This document shows positions 39,724 to 49,255 of a DNA stretch of 64,000 nucleotides, piece after piece. A program made the translations under genes and the position numbers. Position 1 is the first letter of the stretch; every line of letters starts with the position of its first letter. The DNA is from Asaia bogorensis NBRC 16594 (GTDB lineage Bacteria; Pseudomonadota; Alphaproteobacteria; Acetobacterales; Acetobacteraceae), in the NCBI RefSeq assembly GCF_001547995.1, contig NZ_AP014690.1, forward strand, positions 518,501 to 582,500, given 5' to 3'. Under the pieces are notes generated by a model. That model made no database searches. It was not told the origin of the DNA and worked only from the letters and a program-made list of their open reading frames with translations.

Positions 39724-41172
39724 TCAGCGCCCTGAGAGGGTGGGTATCAGGGACAGGAGGAAATGGAGCCCCGGTGTGATGGCGGAAAGCGGGACGCGCT
39801 CATTGAGCCCATGGCTGAAGTTATCCGAGGCTTTCATGAAAATCGGGCAGGCGCCATAACTCGGTATCCCGCGCGCTCTGAACCACATGCTGTCGCTCGC
39901 CCCCGAACTCATGCTCGGAAAAACTGGCACGTCCGGATAAGCAGTTTGCGCTGCGCGGGTTACGGCGCTGGCAAAGGGCGTATCGAGCGGTGAAGGCTGT
40001 GTCTCGACCGTACCAGCGCTCTGATCCTGAAGATGGATGGAGGGGTCCGCTATGATCTCGATCAGGTCGTGAATGATGTCGAGACGCGAATGACCGGGAA
40101 AGATGCGGCAATTGATGTTGGCATCGGCATGCTGGGGCAGCGCATTGAGCGCATGGCCACCACGGATGGTTGTTGCAACACAGGTCGTGCCAATGCTGCC
40201 CACCAGAGAGGGCTCGGCGCGCAGGATCGAAACGGCTTTGGCATTGTCAGGCGTTGCAGCAAAGACCCGCATGGCCGCAGCAAGGCGTGGGGACGAGAAA
40301 CGTGCAGCATTCATGAAATAGCTGCGTGTCAGCGCATTAAGTTCCGGCCGAAAGGGATGGGCCTGGATCTTGAGCAGGGCCGCTGCCAGCACGTTGATGG
40401 CGTTGCGCGGGCGTGGCTCGGAGGAATGCCCGCCTGGGTCTGTTACGCTGAGATTGATATCAGCGTAAGTCTTCTCGGCGCCGGACCATGTGTAGAAGAG
40501 GGGGCGGTTTGTCTCCTCATCCAGCACACCTCCCCCAACATCGAGGTTGAGAACCTCGGCGGCATTGGAGAACATACGGGCCAGGGTCTGGCCCGTTTTC
40601 ATTTCCGTTTCCTCATCGCCTGATAACGCCAGGATGATCTTGCGATCCGGAACGAAGCCTTGCTGCCTGAGATGAATGAGCGCCGTAATCGCAAGAGCGT
40701 TGCTCATCTTCATGTCGCTCGCCCCGCGACCATAAAGATAGCCATTCTCCGTGACGGGCTTGAACGGGTCGTGCATCCAGTCAGAGGGATTGGCCGCAAC
40801 GACGTCCATATGGCCTGAAATCACCAGCGGTTTGAGCGACGGGTCATGACCTTGCCAGCGTAAAACCAGATAGGCGGTATCATCCTGTCGGGTAATGGTG
40901 ATGGTGTCAGCGGCAAAGCCGCCATTGATCAGGGCCGTCTGGTAGAGATCGGCCACGGCCGGGGTTTCATTATTGGCACCCGCGACGGAGTGAAACGCCA
41001 TGGAGGCCTGGGCGAGATTGAGCGCCTGGAGTCCTTCACGGGTTAGGGCGGGAAGAGGCTCGGCCCGCGCATGCCCAACCTGGGCATAGCCAGCCTGGAA
41101 CAGCAGCAGCAACAGGGCAGCGCGTTTGATCATGGCGGGTCGAAACCTTGGTGCAAAAAGGCGAGTGGTCAT
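39724..41172 (-). CDS. Secreted M20 family peptidase
   Basis: A 482-residue exported zinc peptidase of the M20/M25/M40 group. A signal peptide ends near HARAEPLP. Zinc and catalytic residues are visible: SGHMDVV, YGRGASDMK, ALSGDEETE and the late His in FSHGLNERV. The dimerisation domain lies between them (GGHSSEPRPRNAINVL). It would cleave small peptides or acylated amino acids in the periplasm. Its start overlaps the stop of the alpha/beta hydrolase gene by four bases, so the two form an operon. Confidence 0.9.
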   Translation of the reverse strand: MTTRLFAPRFRPAMIKRAALLLLLFQAGYAQVGHARAEPLPALTREGLQALNLAQASMAFHSVAGANNETPAVADLYQTALINGGFAADTITITRQDDTAYLVLRWQGHDPSLKPLVISGHMDVVAANPSDWMHDPFKPVTENGYLYGRGASDMKMSNALAITALIHLRQQGFVPDRKIILALSGDEETEMKTGQTLARMFSNAAEVLNLDVGGGVLDEETNRPLFYTWSGAEKTYADINLSVTDPGGHSSEPRPRNAINVLAAALLKIQAHPFRPELNALTRSYFMNAARFSSPRLAAAMRVFAATPDNAKAVSILRAEPSLVGSIGTTCVATTIRGGHALNALPQHADANINCRIFPGHSRLDIIHDLIEIIADPSIHLQDQSAGTVETQPSPLDTPFASAVTRAAQTAYPDVPVFPSMSSGASDSMWFRARGIPSYGACPIFMKASDNFSHGLNERVPLSAITPGLHFLLSLIPTLSGR

Positions 41173-41948
41173 ATCGTATCGATGAAAGCGAGCATTTTCT
41201 CGGTGAACAGCTTGGGATTATCCGCGTGGAGCCAGTGCCCAGCATCGGGGATCGTTTCCAGACGATAATGAGGAAAGAGCCGCCTCATGACCGGTTCATG
41301 ATCCTTGCCGATATAAGGCGAATGCTCGCCACGCAGAAAAAGCGTCGGCCCTTCATAAACATAGCCTTCGGGCATGTAAGGCCAGTTCTCGATGTTGGGC
41401 ATCGAGTTGGTGATGTCCTGCAGGCCGATCTGCCAGCCCGGATCGCTGCCGAGGCGAACATTCTGGAGCATCAGGTCACGCACACTTCGGTTGGGAATTT
41501 CCCGGGCGAGAAGCTGGTCGGCTTCCTGCCGGTCGAGATGGTCGGGAAAGTGGATATGCAGCATCGCTTCCGCCAGGGCGGCTTGCCCAAAGCCGGTGCG
41601 GGCCGGTGCCATATCGCCGATCAGCAGCCCTGCCACGAGCTCGGGATATTGCAGCGCCATGATCATGGCGAGCTTGCCGCCCATGGAATGGCCCACCAGT
41701 ATGGCGGGCAGGGCTTCCTGCGCACGCAGGGTTTCCACCACATCATCCACCATGGTCGGGTAGTCCATCGGCCCGTGAGGGCTCTCGCCATGATTGCGTA
41801 AGTCGAGCGCAAGCGTGCGATGGGTACGCGCCACCTGGCGCTGGAGGAACCCCATATTGCGTGCGCGTCCGAACAGGCCATGCAGGAACACGACCGGCGG
41901 ATGACCCGCGGGCTGGGCCGGGAGGCGCTCGATAACGTTCAGAAGCAC
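41169..41948 (-). CDS. Alpha/beta hydrolase (YbfF-like esterase)
   Basis: A 259-residue alpha/beta hydrolase. The oxyanion segment VVFLHGLFGRARNMG, the nucleophile elbow VGHSMGGK and the late His in DAGHWLHADNP give a full catalytic triad. The length and the start VIERLPAQP match YbfF-type thioesterases/esterases. The GTG at 41948 is chosen because AAGGA lies ten bases before it; the 51 codons upstream in the open frame look random. Substrate unknown. Coupled to the M20 peptidase by an ATGA overlap. Confidence 0.87.
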   Translation of the reverse strand: MLLNVIERLPAQPAGHPPVVFLHGLFGRARNMGFLQRQVARTHRTLALDLRNHGESPHGPMDYPTMVDDVVETLRAQEALPAILVGHSMGGKLAMIMALQYPELVAGLLIGDMAPARTGFGQAALAEAMLHIHFPDHLDRQEADQLLAREIPNRSVRDLMLQNVRLGSDPGWQIGLQDITNSMPNIENWPYMPEGYVYEGPTLFLRGEHSPYIGKDHEPVMRRLFPHYRLETIPDAGHWLHADNPKLFTEKMLAFIDTI

Positions 41949-42134
41949 GATGGGTGAGTCCTTATGAGCAGAGGGACGACGGGGGCCATTGCGTGAAGCG
42001 CTGCCCGATGGGGGCAGCAATGCGGCCGGTATGGGGCCTTGAAGGCGGAATGGAGCGGAAGTCTGGGGTTTTCTGTTGCCTGCGACAAGTCCGGACGACA
42101 ATAAGGACAGCGCTTTCCTTCGGTCCTCAAAGTC

Positions 42135-43955
42135 ATGTCAGGATCTCTCTTGGGTTCAGGGTTCCACAGAACTGCGCGGCGACAGGCTTTTAGGCGTATT
42201 CGCCACAGGGTGCATGTGCCCTACTATGCCCGCGCCCTCGTCCGATCCAATGAAATCTGGTTGACTGTCCTATCATCTTGTGTCGGAATTTTTGCTGGAT
42301 TGAGTGTCTGGCTCATGACGCGGGCAACGCTGCTGGCCCACAGGCTGCTTTACGACCTGCATAATGATGGCAGACTTTCAGGGCTTGACCGTCTCGACCC
42401 TTGGCGCACCGTGCTCATGCCCTGCCTTGGCGGTCTTGCGCTCGGCATGTTCGGGCTGATCGTCGCGCGGCGCTACCGACATCGCCCCGTTGATCCGATC
42501 GAGGCCAATGCCCTTCACGGTGGGCGTATGTCGGTGCGTGACAGTGCCATCGTGGCGTTTCAGACCTTCATGTCCAATGGCTGTGGTGCCTCGCTCGGCC
42601 TAGAAGCCGGGTTCTCGCAGATTGCTGCGGCTCTGGGCTCACGATGTGGCGCTCTGTTCCGCGTGCGCCGCGCCGATATGCGTATCCTGGTGGGATGCGG
42701 TGCGGGGGGCGCTATTGGCGCGGCGTTCGATGCTCCCCTGGCAGGGGCCTTCTATGCCTTTGAGCTGGTGATCGGGACGTATTCTCTCGTCAATCTGGCC
42801 CCTGTCGCGATCGCGAGCATCAGTGCTGTCGGTGTTGTGCGCCTGCTTGGCGGGGTAACAGCGACAGTCACCATGCTACCGCATGCTGCTTTGGGAATGC
42901 GTGACAGCCTGCCGGTTATGCTGCTTGGCGTCACATGTGGTCTCGCGGGCATTGCCGTCATGTATGGCGTGACATTTGCCGAGGGCCTGTTCAGGCGGCT
43001 GTCTCTGCCGGGCTGGGTCAGGCCCGGTCTGGGCGGGTTGATGGTGGGTGCCCTCGCCCTTTACTCGCCATCCATCCTGTCTGCGGGCCACGCAGCCGTC
43101 CGCAAGGTGCTGGTCGAAGGGTTGCCAGTCTCGACACTCGTCATTTTGCTGGTGTTCAAGGCTGTTGCCTCGTCCATCTCGATCGGGAGCGGCTTTCGCG
43201 GCGGCCTTTTCTTCGCCTCGCTTTTTCTCGGCGTGTTGTCAGGGTCGATTTTCGGGCATGGGCTGACAGCGCTCTTCCCGGCAGCCTTGTCAATGACCAC
43301 CTGCGCCATTCTCGGCATGAGTGCCACGGCGGTGGCGATCATCGGTGTGCCGATGACCATGACCTGCCTTATCCTTGAGATGACGGCTGATCTCTCTCTG
43401 GCAAGCGGTGTTCTGCTGGCCAGTGTGATGTCCCTGCTCACGGTGCGGCGTCTGTTTGGCTACTCATTTGCCACATGGCGTTTCCATCAACGCGGCGAAT
43501 CGATTCGCTCTGCCATCGATATCAGCTGGCTGCGTGAACTGACCGTGGGGCGGATGATGCGCCAGGAGATGACCTGCTTCACCCCCGACACCCTGCTTGG
43601 CCAGGCGCGGCAATGCTGCCCTCTTGGTGCAACGCCGCAGATCGTGCTCGTTGATGCATCCGGAACATATCGTGGGATCGTACTTCTCTCCGAGGTCCAT
43701 GCGCCCGATCACCCCGATGACAGGATGCTTGGCGACCTGGCCCTACATCAGAATTTGACGCTGCTGCCGGAGATGACCTGCCGGGAAGCAGCCGCATTTT
43801 TCGAGCAGGCCGAGGCCGATGCCCTTGTTGTGATCGCCGATCGTCTCTCGCGTCGTGTCGTGGGGCTGCTGAGCGAGAAATATGTGCTGCGTCGTTACGC
43901 AGAGGCACTGGACAGAACGAGACGTGAGCTGACAGGCGAGGTGAGGGGCCAGTAA
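42135..43955 (+). CDS. ClC-family chloride channel/antiporter with CBS-like tail
   Basis: A 606-residue inner-membrane protein with about ten or more hydrophobic helices and a cytosolic C-terminus. The gating segment GASLGLEAGFSQ keeps the Glu of the ClC signature G-x-E-x-P but has Gly in place of Pro. The later segment SGFRGGLFFASLFLG corresponds to the third selectivity motif. The C-terminal 130 residues (LTVGRMMRQEMTCF onward) look like paired CBS domains. Such proteins exchange chloride for protons or act as channels, possibly in acid tolerance. Start codon and strand are unambiguous; the promoter lies in the short gap after the hydrolase gene. Confidence 0.85.
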   Translation: MSGSLLGSGFHRTARRQAFRRIRHRVHVPYYARALVRSNEIWLTVLSSCVGIFAGLSVWLMTRATLLAHRLLYDLHNDGRLSGLDRLDPWRTVLMPCLGGLALGMFGLIVARRYRHRPVDPIEANALHGGRMSVRDSAIVAFQTFMSNGCGASLGLEAGFSQIAAALGSRCGALFRVRRADMRILVGCGAGGAIGAAFDAPLAGAFYAFELVIGTYSLVNLAPVAIASISAVGVVRLLGGVTATVTMLPHAALGMRDSLPVMLLGVTCGLAGIAVMYGVTFAEGLFRRLSLPGWVRPGLGGLMVGALALYSPSILSAGHAAVRKVLVEGLPVSTLVILLVFKAVASSISIGSGFRGGLFFASLFLGVLSGSIFGHGLTALFPAALSMTTCAILGMSATAVAIIGVPMTMTCLILEMTADLSLASGVLLASVMSLLTVRRLFGYSFATWRFHQRGESIRSAIDISWLRELTVGRMMRQEMTCFTPDTLLGQARQCCPLGATPQIVLVDASGTYRGIVLLSEVHAPDHPDDRMLGDLALHQNLTLLPEMTCREAAAFFEQAEADALVVIADRLSRRVVGLLSEKYVLRRYAEALDRTRRELTGEVRGQ

Positions 43956-44003
43956 CGCAGTCATGACAGGGCCAAGAAATCATTGTCCTGCAGTTACGAG
44001 GCG

Positions 44004-44032
44004 TTGACACGACACGTCGACATGGGTAGCAG
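44004..44032 (+). promoter_or_regulatory. Candidate sigma-70-type promoter of the F0 operon
   Basis: TTGACA at 44004-44009 and TAGCAG at 44027-44032 are 17 bases apart, and the pair lies 50 bases before the atpI start. The -35 box is perfect; the -10 box is weak. Confidence 0.45.
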
Positions 44033-44082
44033 ACGCGCACCAAGGACTCCCCGCACAGGGGAGAAAAGCGAGGTATGGAATC

Positions 44083-44424
44083 GTGGGCGCACAGGACGAC
44101 CTGAACGTTTCCTCGCAGGCGGAGCAAGGCGCCGACAGCTTCAACAAGAGGCTGGCCGATGCAGAACTCCGGATGCGCGGCAAAAGCGGAAAGTCGGACT
44201 CGGTTTCCACAGGGGATGAAAGCAATGCCGATTATTCGGCATTCGGGCTGGCAATGCGGATCGGGACCGAAATGGTCGCGGCGCTGGTTGTCGGTGTGGT
44301 TATGGGATACGGGCTTGATCGCCTGTGTGGCACCAGACCGCTCTTCCTGATCCTGTTCTCGCTCATCGGCGGTGCAGCAGGAATGCTGAATGTCTGGCGT
44401 GCGGTGAAAAACGCCAACGTCTGA
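44083..44424 (+). CDS. atpI: ATP synthase subunit I (AtpI)
   Basis: A 113-residue protein of the AtpI family, an assembly helper for the c-ring of the F-type ATP synthase. Two membrane helices (MVAALVVGVVMGYGLDRL and LFLILFSLIGGAAGMLNVW) follow a charged, disordered N-terminus of about 45 residues. It starts at a GTG, with AGG upstream, and leads the F0 operon as in most alphaproteobacteria. The GTG start and weak ribosome site suggest low expression relative to the c subunit. Confidence 0.88.
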   Translation: MGAQDDLNVSSQAEQGADSFNKRLADAELRMRGKSGKSDSVSTGDESNADYSAFGLAMRIGTEMVAALVVGVVMGYGLDRLCGTRPLFLILFSLIGGAAGMLNVWRAVKNANV

Positions 44425-44479
44425 CGGGGTGAAGCCGCAAGCTGCACCCTTTAAACTGTGAGTTTCATGGATTTCCGGC

Positions 44480-45268
44480 ATGAGCCTGGAAGTCTGCATC
44501 GTAAACGGGAGAGGCAGCTTGGCCGCCGGATCAACGATTGACGCGCTCGGCCAGTTCGAGCTTCATCCTGTTCTCGGGCAGATTGGCGAGGCGCTGCGCT
44601 TCAGTCAGTCTCCGGCTTTCATGCTGGTGGCTGTCATCCTTGTTCTGGCCTTCCTGTATATCGGCATGCGCCCCGCGGCTGTTGTCCCGGGTCGTCTGCA
44701 GGCAGCAGCCGAACTGGGCTATGACTTCATCCATAACATGGCGACAGAGACGATCGGTAAGGAAGGCACGGCCTTCTTCCCGTTCGTATTCGCGCTGTTC
44801 TTCTTCATTTTGGCCGGTAACTATCTCGGCCTGATCCCGTATTGCTTCACCTTTACCAGCCATATTGCCGTGACCGTGTCGCTGGCCCTGCTGGTTTTTG
44901 TGGTGTCTATTCTCGCTTCGCTGAAGCACCAGGGTTTCAAGTTCTTCGCGCATTTCCTGCCCGATGGCGCCCCTGTGTTCCTCGCGCCGCTTCTGGTGCC
45001 GATCGAGATCCTTTCTTTCCTTTCGCGACCTGTCAGCCTGTCGATCCGACTTTTCGCCAACATGATGGCTGGTCACGTTCTGCTCGAAGTTTTCGCCGGC
45101 TTTACCCTGATGCTGGCGGGTCTTGGGGCATTCGGGTCGGTGCTGGCTGTGGCGCCTGTCGTCATCAATGTCGCACTGACGGCTCTGGAATTGCTGGTGG
45201 GCGTTCTGCAGGCTTATGTGTTCGCCATCCTCACCTGCATTTATCTGCGTGAGGCTGTGGCGCACTGA
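44480..45268 (+). CDS. atpB: ATP synthase F0 subunit a
   Basis: A 262-residue inner-membrane proton-channel subunit. Five or six membrane helices are seen, with the essential Arg in SIRLFANMMAGHVLLEVF and the C-terminal helix ELLVGVLQAYVFAILTCIYL. It follows atpI by 55 bases. Proton translocation occurs at its interface with the c-ring. Confidence 0.95.
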   Translation: MSLEVCIVNGRGSLAAGSTIDALGQFELHPVLGQIGEALRFSQSPAFMLVAVILVLAFLYIGMRPAAVVPGRLQAAAELGYDFIHNMATETIGKEGTAFFPFVFALFFFILAGNYLGLIPYCFTFTSHIAVTVSLALLVFVVSILASLKHQGFKFFAHFLPDGAPVFLAPLLVPIEILSFLSRPVSLSIRLFANMMAGHVLLEVFAGFTLMLAGLGAFGSVLAVAPVVINVALTALELLVGVLQAYVFAILTCIYLREAVAH

Positions 45269-45325
45269 GTGCACGCCGCGACCCACGCTCAACTGTTGTA
45301 TCGTCGTAACCAAGGAACCTGACTC

Positions 45326-45550
45326 ATGGACGTCTCTGCTGCTCGCGAAATTGGCGCCGGTATTGCTGTTATCGCTCTTGCCGGTGTCGGCATCGGCCTC
45401 GGCAACATCTTCTCGACGCTGGTGAGCTCGATCGCCCGCAACCCGGCCGCACGCCCGCACGTGTTCGGCCTCGGCATGCTCGGCTTCGCGCTGACGGAAG
45501 CCGTTGCGCTTTTCGCTCTCCTCATCGCCTTCCTGATCCTCTTCGTCTGA
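45326..45550 (+). CDS. atpE: ATP synthase F0 subunit c
   Basis: A 74-residue hairpin of two membrane helices that forms the rotor ring. The first helix holds the [18 protein letters not shown] glycine pattern, the loop the conserved ARNP, and the second helix the proton-carrying Glu in [18 protein letters not shown]. It has the best ribosome site of the operon (AAGGAA, eight bases before the ATG), consistent with its need for many copies. Confidence 0.96.
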   Translation: MDVSAAREIGAGIAVIALAGVGIGLGNIFSTLVSSIARNPAARPHVFGLGMLGFALTEAVALFALLIAFLILFV

Positions 45551-45572
45551 TCCAGAGGCAGGGGTAACAGTC

Positions 45573-46175
45573 ATGCGCCTTCCGTCTCGAAATCTCGCTG
45601 CCACGCTTGCCGTCGTGCTTGCGCTCGGCACTGTGCCGGGACGGGCCTGGGCCGTTGGCATGCCGCAGCTTGACTTCTCCAACCCCCTGCTCATCGGGCA
45701 GGTGGTCTGGGGCGCTGTCATTTTCGCGGTCTTTTACGTCATTCTGAGCCGCTCGGCCCTGCCGCGCATCGAAGGGGTTCTGACCCATCGACGCAACCGG
45801 ATCGAGGGCGATCTCGATATTGCCCGCCGTGCCCGTGACGACGCTGACCGCGCCGTTGACGAACTGCGACGCGCCCGCCACGACGCGGCTGCACAGGCTC
45901 AGGCCAATATCGACCGGGTCGTTCACGAAGCCCGTATGGCTGCCGAGGCACAGACCCACGAAATGAACCATCGGCTTCATGCCGATATTGTCGAAGCTGA
46001 AAAGCGCATTGCTTCTGCCCGTGCCGAAGCGCTTGCCAGCCTGCCGACAGTCGCTACCGAAACGGCCCAGAGCCTGATCGAAAAGCTGCTGCGTCCCGCA
46101 GGTCTGGAAAATGCGGTTTCCCGGGCCCAGGTGCAGGACGCAGTCCAGGCCGGGCTTGCGGCCAGCAAGGGCTGA
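45573..46175 (+). CDS. ATP synthase F0 subunit b'
   Basis: A 200-residue peripheral-stalk subunit of the b' type found in alphaproteobacteria and photosynthetic bacteria. An apparent signal peptide (LAVVLALGTVPGRAWA) precedes the membrane helix (QVVWGAVIFAVFYVILSRSALP), and a long charged coiled coil follows. It lies 22 bases after atpE and 12 before atpF. The signal-like leader is seen in several alphaproteobacterial b' subunits. Confidence 0.9.
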   Translation: MRLPSRNLAATLAVVLALGTVPGRAWAVGMPQLDFSNPLLIGQVVWGAVIFAVFYVILSRSALPRIEGVLTHRRNRIEGDLDIARRARDDADRAVDELRRARHDAAAQAQANIDRVVHEARMAAEAQTHEMNHRLHADIVEAEKRIASARAEALASLPTVATETAQSLIEKLLRPAGLENAVSRAQVQDAVQAGLAASKG

Positions 46176-46187
46176 GGAGAATACGCG

Positions 46188-46715
46188 ATGTTTCATGATC
46201 AGCGTTTCTATGTCGCTATTTCCTTCGTCCTGTTCTTCCTGTTCTTCGGACGCAAGCTCTGGGCGGCCATTGCAGCCGTTCTCGATGCACGTGCCGATCA
46301 GGTGCGCAGCAACCTGGACGAGGCAAGCCGCCTGCGCCGAGAGGCCGAGAAGATGCTTGAAGATGCCACGCGTGAGCGTGAGCAGGCTCTGGCCGAATCC
46401 CGTGCCCTGATCGAGCGTTCGCGCGCCGAGGCGGCCAGCATTGCCGAAAACGCCCGTCGCGAGGCAGAAGCCGTGGCAGCCCGCCGCGAGCAGATGGCCC
46501 GTGACCGTATTGCGGCTTCCGAGCGCGCAGCCATTCGCGAAGTGCGTGAAATGGCAGCCGATGCAGCCATTCAGGCGACACGCAGCCTGCTGACCCAGCA
46601 TCTTACTGCCGAGCAGGCAGGCGCTTCAGCCCTGCTTGACCGTGGCATCAGTGATCTGCCACAGGCTTTGAAGGCTTCCAACGAAGCCGGATCGCGCAAC
46701 CAGAACGCGGCCTGA
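46188..46715 (+). CDS. atpF: ATP synthase F0 subunit b
   Basis: A 175-residue peripheral-stalk subunit. One membrane helix at the start (FYVAISFVLFFLFFGRKLW) leads into a coiled coil of about 140 residues rich in Arg, Glu and Ala that reaches the F1 part. It is the last gene of the F0 operon; the F1 genes are not in this window, which is normal for alphaproteobacteria where F0 and F1 are separate operons. Confidence 0.94.
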   Translation: MFHDQRFYVAISFVLFFLFFGRKLWAAIAAVLDARADQVRSNLDEASRLRREAEKMLEDATREREQALAESRALIERSRAEAASIAENARREAEAVAARREQMARDRIAASERAAIREVREMAADAAIQATRSLLTQHLTAEQAGASALLDRGISDLPQALKASNEAGSRNQNAA

Positions 46716-46720
46716 TCATC

Positions 46721-46744
46721 TGTCCGGGCTCCATGGCCCGGACA
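46721..46744 (+). terminator. Hairpin after the F0 operon
   Basis: Perfect nine-base arms TGTCCGGGC and GCCCGGACA around a TCCATG loop follow atpF by five bases. No T-run follows, so it may be a processing or partial-termination site before the glycosyltransferase genes. Confidence 0.5.
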
Positions 46745-46764
46745 ATTCATAGGCGGTTCCTGCC

Positions 46765-47490
46765 ATGACTATTCGTCTCTCCATCGTTATCGCCGTTCTG
46801 AACGAGGCCGAGAATATCCGCCCCGTTTGCGAGGAACTCGCGAATGTGTTCGAGAACGCGCCGGATATCGAAATCATCTTCGTTGATGATGGCAGCCGCG
46901 ATGCGACGGTGCCCCAACTCCTCTCTGCCCGTGAAAGCCTCCTTCCTGCCCTGCGCCTGCTGAGTCATGATCGGTGTCGGGGCAAGTCTGCGGCGCTGCG
47001 TACCGGCATCGAGGCGGCCCAGGGACGCTGGATTGCCACGCTGGATGGCGACGGTCAGGATGATCCCGCGGTCATTATCGACATGCTCAAACGTGCCGAA
47101 GCCTTCAAAGAGGGCGAACCTCTGGTTGTGGGCGTTCGCCTCAAGCGGAATGACCGTCTTTCACGCGTGATCGCCACGCGACTGGCCAACGGGCTGCGTC
47201 GTCGACTGCTCAATGATGGCTGCCCCGATACGGGCGCCCCCATGAAGCTGTTCGCGCGTGATACCTTCCTGCGTATTCCGCAATTCGAGGGTGTGCATCG
47301 CTTTCTGCCCGCCCTTCTCGGGTGCTACGGGGCAAAGCTGATCTGTGTCGAGACCCGTCACCGGGCGCGTCTGCACGGCCAGTCCAAATATACCAATCTC
47401 AATCGCGCGCTCGTCGGCATCCGTGATCTTCTGGGTGTCATGTGGCTGCTCAATCGCACGAGACTGCCGGGCCGCGTAACCGAACGCTGA
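46765..47490 (+). CDS. GT2 family glycosyltransferase (polyprenyl-phosphate sugar transferase-like)
   Basis: A 241-residue glycosyltransferase of the dolichol-phosphate mannose synthase type. The GT-A motifs SIVIAVLNEAENIRPV, FVDDGSRDAT, ATLDGDGQDDP and a late RHRARLHGQSKYTNLNRA segment are intact. It has no C-terminal membrane helices, so it resembles the soluble catalytic form that charges undecaprenyl phosphate with a sugar at the inner face of the membrane. It is followed at once by a GT39-type gene, the usual partner that uses such a lipid-linked sugar. Confidence 0.87.
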   Translation: MTIRLSIVIAVLNEAENIRPVCEELANVFENAPDIEIIFVDDGSRDATVPQLLSARESLLPALRLLSHDRCRGKSAALRTGIEAAQGRWIATLDGDGQDDPAVIIDMLKRAEAFKEGEPLVVGVRLKRNDRLSRVIATRLANGLRRRLLNDGCPDTGAPMKLFARDTFLRIPQFEGVHRFLPALLGCYGAKLICVETRHRARLHGQSKYTNLNRALVGIRDLLGVMWLLNRTRLPGRVTER

Positions 47491-47498
47491 GGGCTCTC

Positions 47499-49151
47499 AT
47501 GACTCTGACCTGGCGCCATTACCTTGGCGTAGCGCTGCTGACGCTGGCAATTTTTCTGCCTGGGCGGATGAGCCTCGTGCCGCTCGATCGCGATGAGCCA
47601 CGCTATATGGAAGCGTCGGCCCAGATGCTCGAAAGCGGCAATTTCATCGATGTCCGTTTTCTCGATCAGCCCCGCTATCTGCAGCCCGCTGGGATTTACT
47701 GGCTGGAGGCAACGGCTCAGAAAATCTTCGGCGGTCCTCATGACCGTCATGTTGCCTGGCCCTATCGAATCCCGAGCCTGATTGCCGCCGTGTCTGCGGT
47801 AACTTTGACAGCCTATCTGGGCGCGCTGCTTTTTGGTGGAATGACCGGCCTTGTGGCCGCGGCCCTGCTGGCGGTCTCGACGTTGCTGACGGCCGAAGGG
47901 CGGATGGCGACCATCGACACCGTCTTGCTGCTCGATATCCTTCTGGTCGAGACGGCCTTGCTGCGCGCTTATCTCGATGCCCAGCGCAACCGCGAAACGC
48001 CGGTCACCATCGCACTTTTGTATTGGGGCGCGTTGGGTTGTGGGCTCATGCTCAAGGGGCCGGTCGTTCTCATTCCAGGGCTTGCCACGCCGCTCGCCCT
48101 GCGTGTGATTGAAAAGCAGGCAAGTTGGTTCCGGCGTTTGCGCCCTTCATGGGGCTGGCTGGTCACTCTGGCTGTCGTGCTGCCCTGGTGCATCGCGATT
48201 GGCGTGGTCAGCCACGGTGCCTTCTTCTCACGCGCAGTCGGAACCAATTTCCTTGGCAAGATCGGACACGGGCAGCAGGCGCATGGTTTGCCGCCGGGCT
48301 TTCATGCCGTGGTGTTCCTGCTCGCTTTCTGGCCTGGATCGCTCTTTCTGGTGCTGGGTTTGCCTGCCATCTGGGCGCGTCACCGCGAACCAGCTGTGCG
48401 CTTCCTGCTGTGCTGGATTGTCCCCCATTGGCTGGTTTTCGAGGCAATTGCGACCAAGCTGCCGCATTATGTTCTGCCCACCTACCCCGCAATTGCCATT
48501 CTGGTAGCGGCCACGCTAGTCAGGTGGCCGCTGCGCCGACCCTCTGCCTTGTGGGCACGGGGGCTGATGGGGGTCTATGGACTGCTCTGGGGCGCACTGG
48601 CTCTAGTCTTTGCCGTGGCTGGACTCGCCTTGCTATGGCAGAGCGAACATCGCTTCGATATTGGAGCGTCGATTGCCGTGGCAGGCGCTTTGCCTCTGGT
48701 GATTTACGGGTTCTGGCTTCTGTGGAAAGCGCGACGCCTTCAGGCGGCCTGGGTCATGATCAGCGCGGCTGTTGTGATCCATGCCGGCATCTTCCTTACG
48801 GTCATACCCAATCTTGGCCTGTTGCAGCTCGCGCCCCGCGCTGCGGCGCTTTACGAGGATTACAAGCCTTGTGAGGAGAGCACGCTCGTCTCGGTATCCT
48901 ATTCCGAGCCCAGCCTGGCGTTTCTGGCCGGATCGAACACGAAGCTGCTCGGTGTGCCCGATGCCGCACGGTATCTCACAGCCAATATGGCGTGTTCTCT
49001 GGTGCTGGTTGATCGCAAGGATGAAGCAGCGCTTCGTTCAGCGCTGGATGCGCAGGGTGTTGCCCTGACGGAATATGGCCGCGTGACCGGGCTCAACTAT
49101 TCCAATGGTCATAAGCTGGATCTGGGATTGTTTGCACCGACCCGCCGTTGA
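47499..49151 (+). CDS. GT39/ArnT-like glycosyltransferase
   Basis: A 550-residue integral membrane glycosyltransferase with about eleven or more helices. The catalytic first loop carries LDRDEPRYMEASAQML, as in ArnT and related lipid A or protein glycosyltransferases, and a LDQPRYLQPAGIYWLEA segment follows. The ATG at 47499 is nine bases after the GT2 stop, giving a typical GT2-GT39 pair. Together they probably move a sugar from polyprenyl phosphate to a periplasmic acceptor such as lipid A or another envelope glycan. Sugar and acceptor are not predictable here. Confidence 0.87.
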   Translation: MTLTWRHYLGVALLTLAIFLPGRMSLVPLDRDEPRYMEASAQMLESGNFIDVRFLDQPRYLQPAGIYWLEATAQKIFGGPHDRHVAWPYRIPSLIAAVSAVTLTAYLGALLFGGMTGLVAAALLAVSTLLTAEGRMATIDTVLLLDILLVETALLRAYLDAQRNRETPVTIALLYWGALGCGLMLKGPVVLIPGLATPLALRVIEKQASWFRRLRPSWGWLVTLAVVLPWCIAIGVVSHGAFFSRAVGTNFLGKIGHGQQAHGLPPGFHAVVFLLAFWPGSLFLVLGLPAIWARHREPAVRFLLCWIVPHWLVFEAIATKLPHYVLPTYPAIAILVAATLVRWPLRRPSALWARGLMGVYGLLWGALALVFAVAGLALLWQSEHRFDIGASIAVAGALPLVIYGFWLLWKARRLQAAWVMISAAVVIHAGIFLTVIPNLGLLQLAPRAAALYEDYKPCEESTLVSVSYSEPSLAFLAGSNTKLLGVPDAARYLTANMACSLVLVDRKDEAALRSALDAQGVALTEYGRVTGLNYSNGHKLDLGLFAPTRR

Positions 49152-49255
49152 GGGCGGTGAGCAAACAACAGTGATGAATTTCTTGAAGACGGGATGACGC
49201 CCAAACGGGTGATTAATCTCTTCTTCAAGTATTCACAATTATTTCCGACGTTAAA

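Noticed and set aside
44531..45721. 396-residue frame antisense to atpB and atpE
   Set aside because: It is His/Gln/Arg-rich shadow sequence of well-identified ATP synthase genes.
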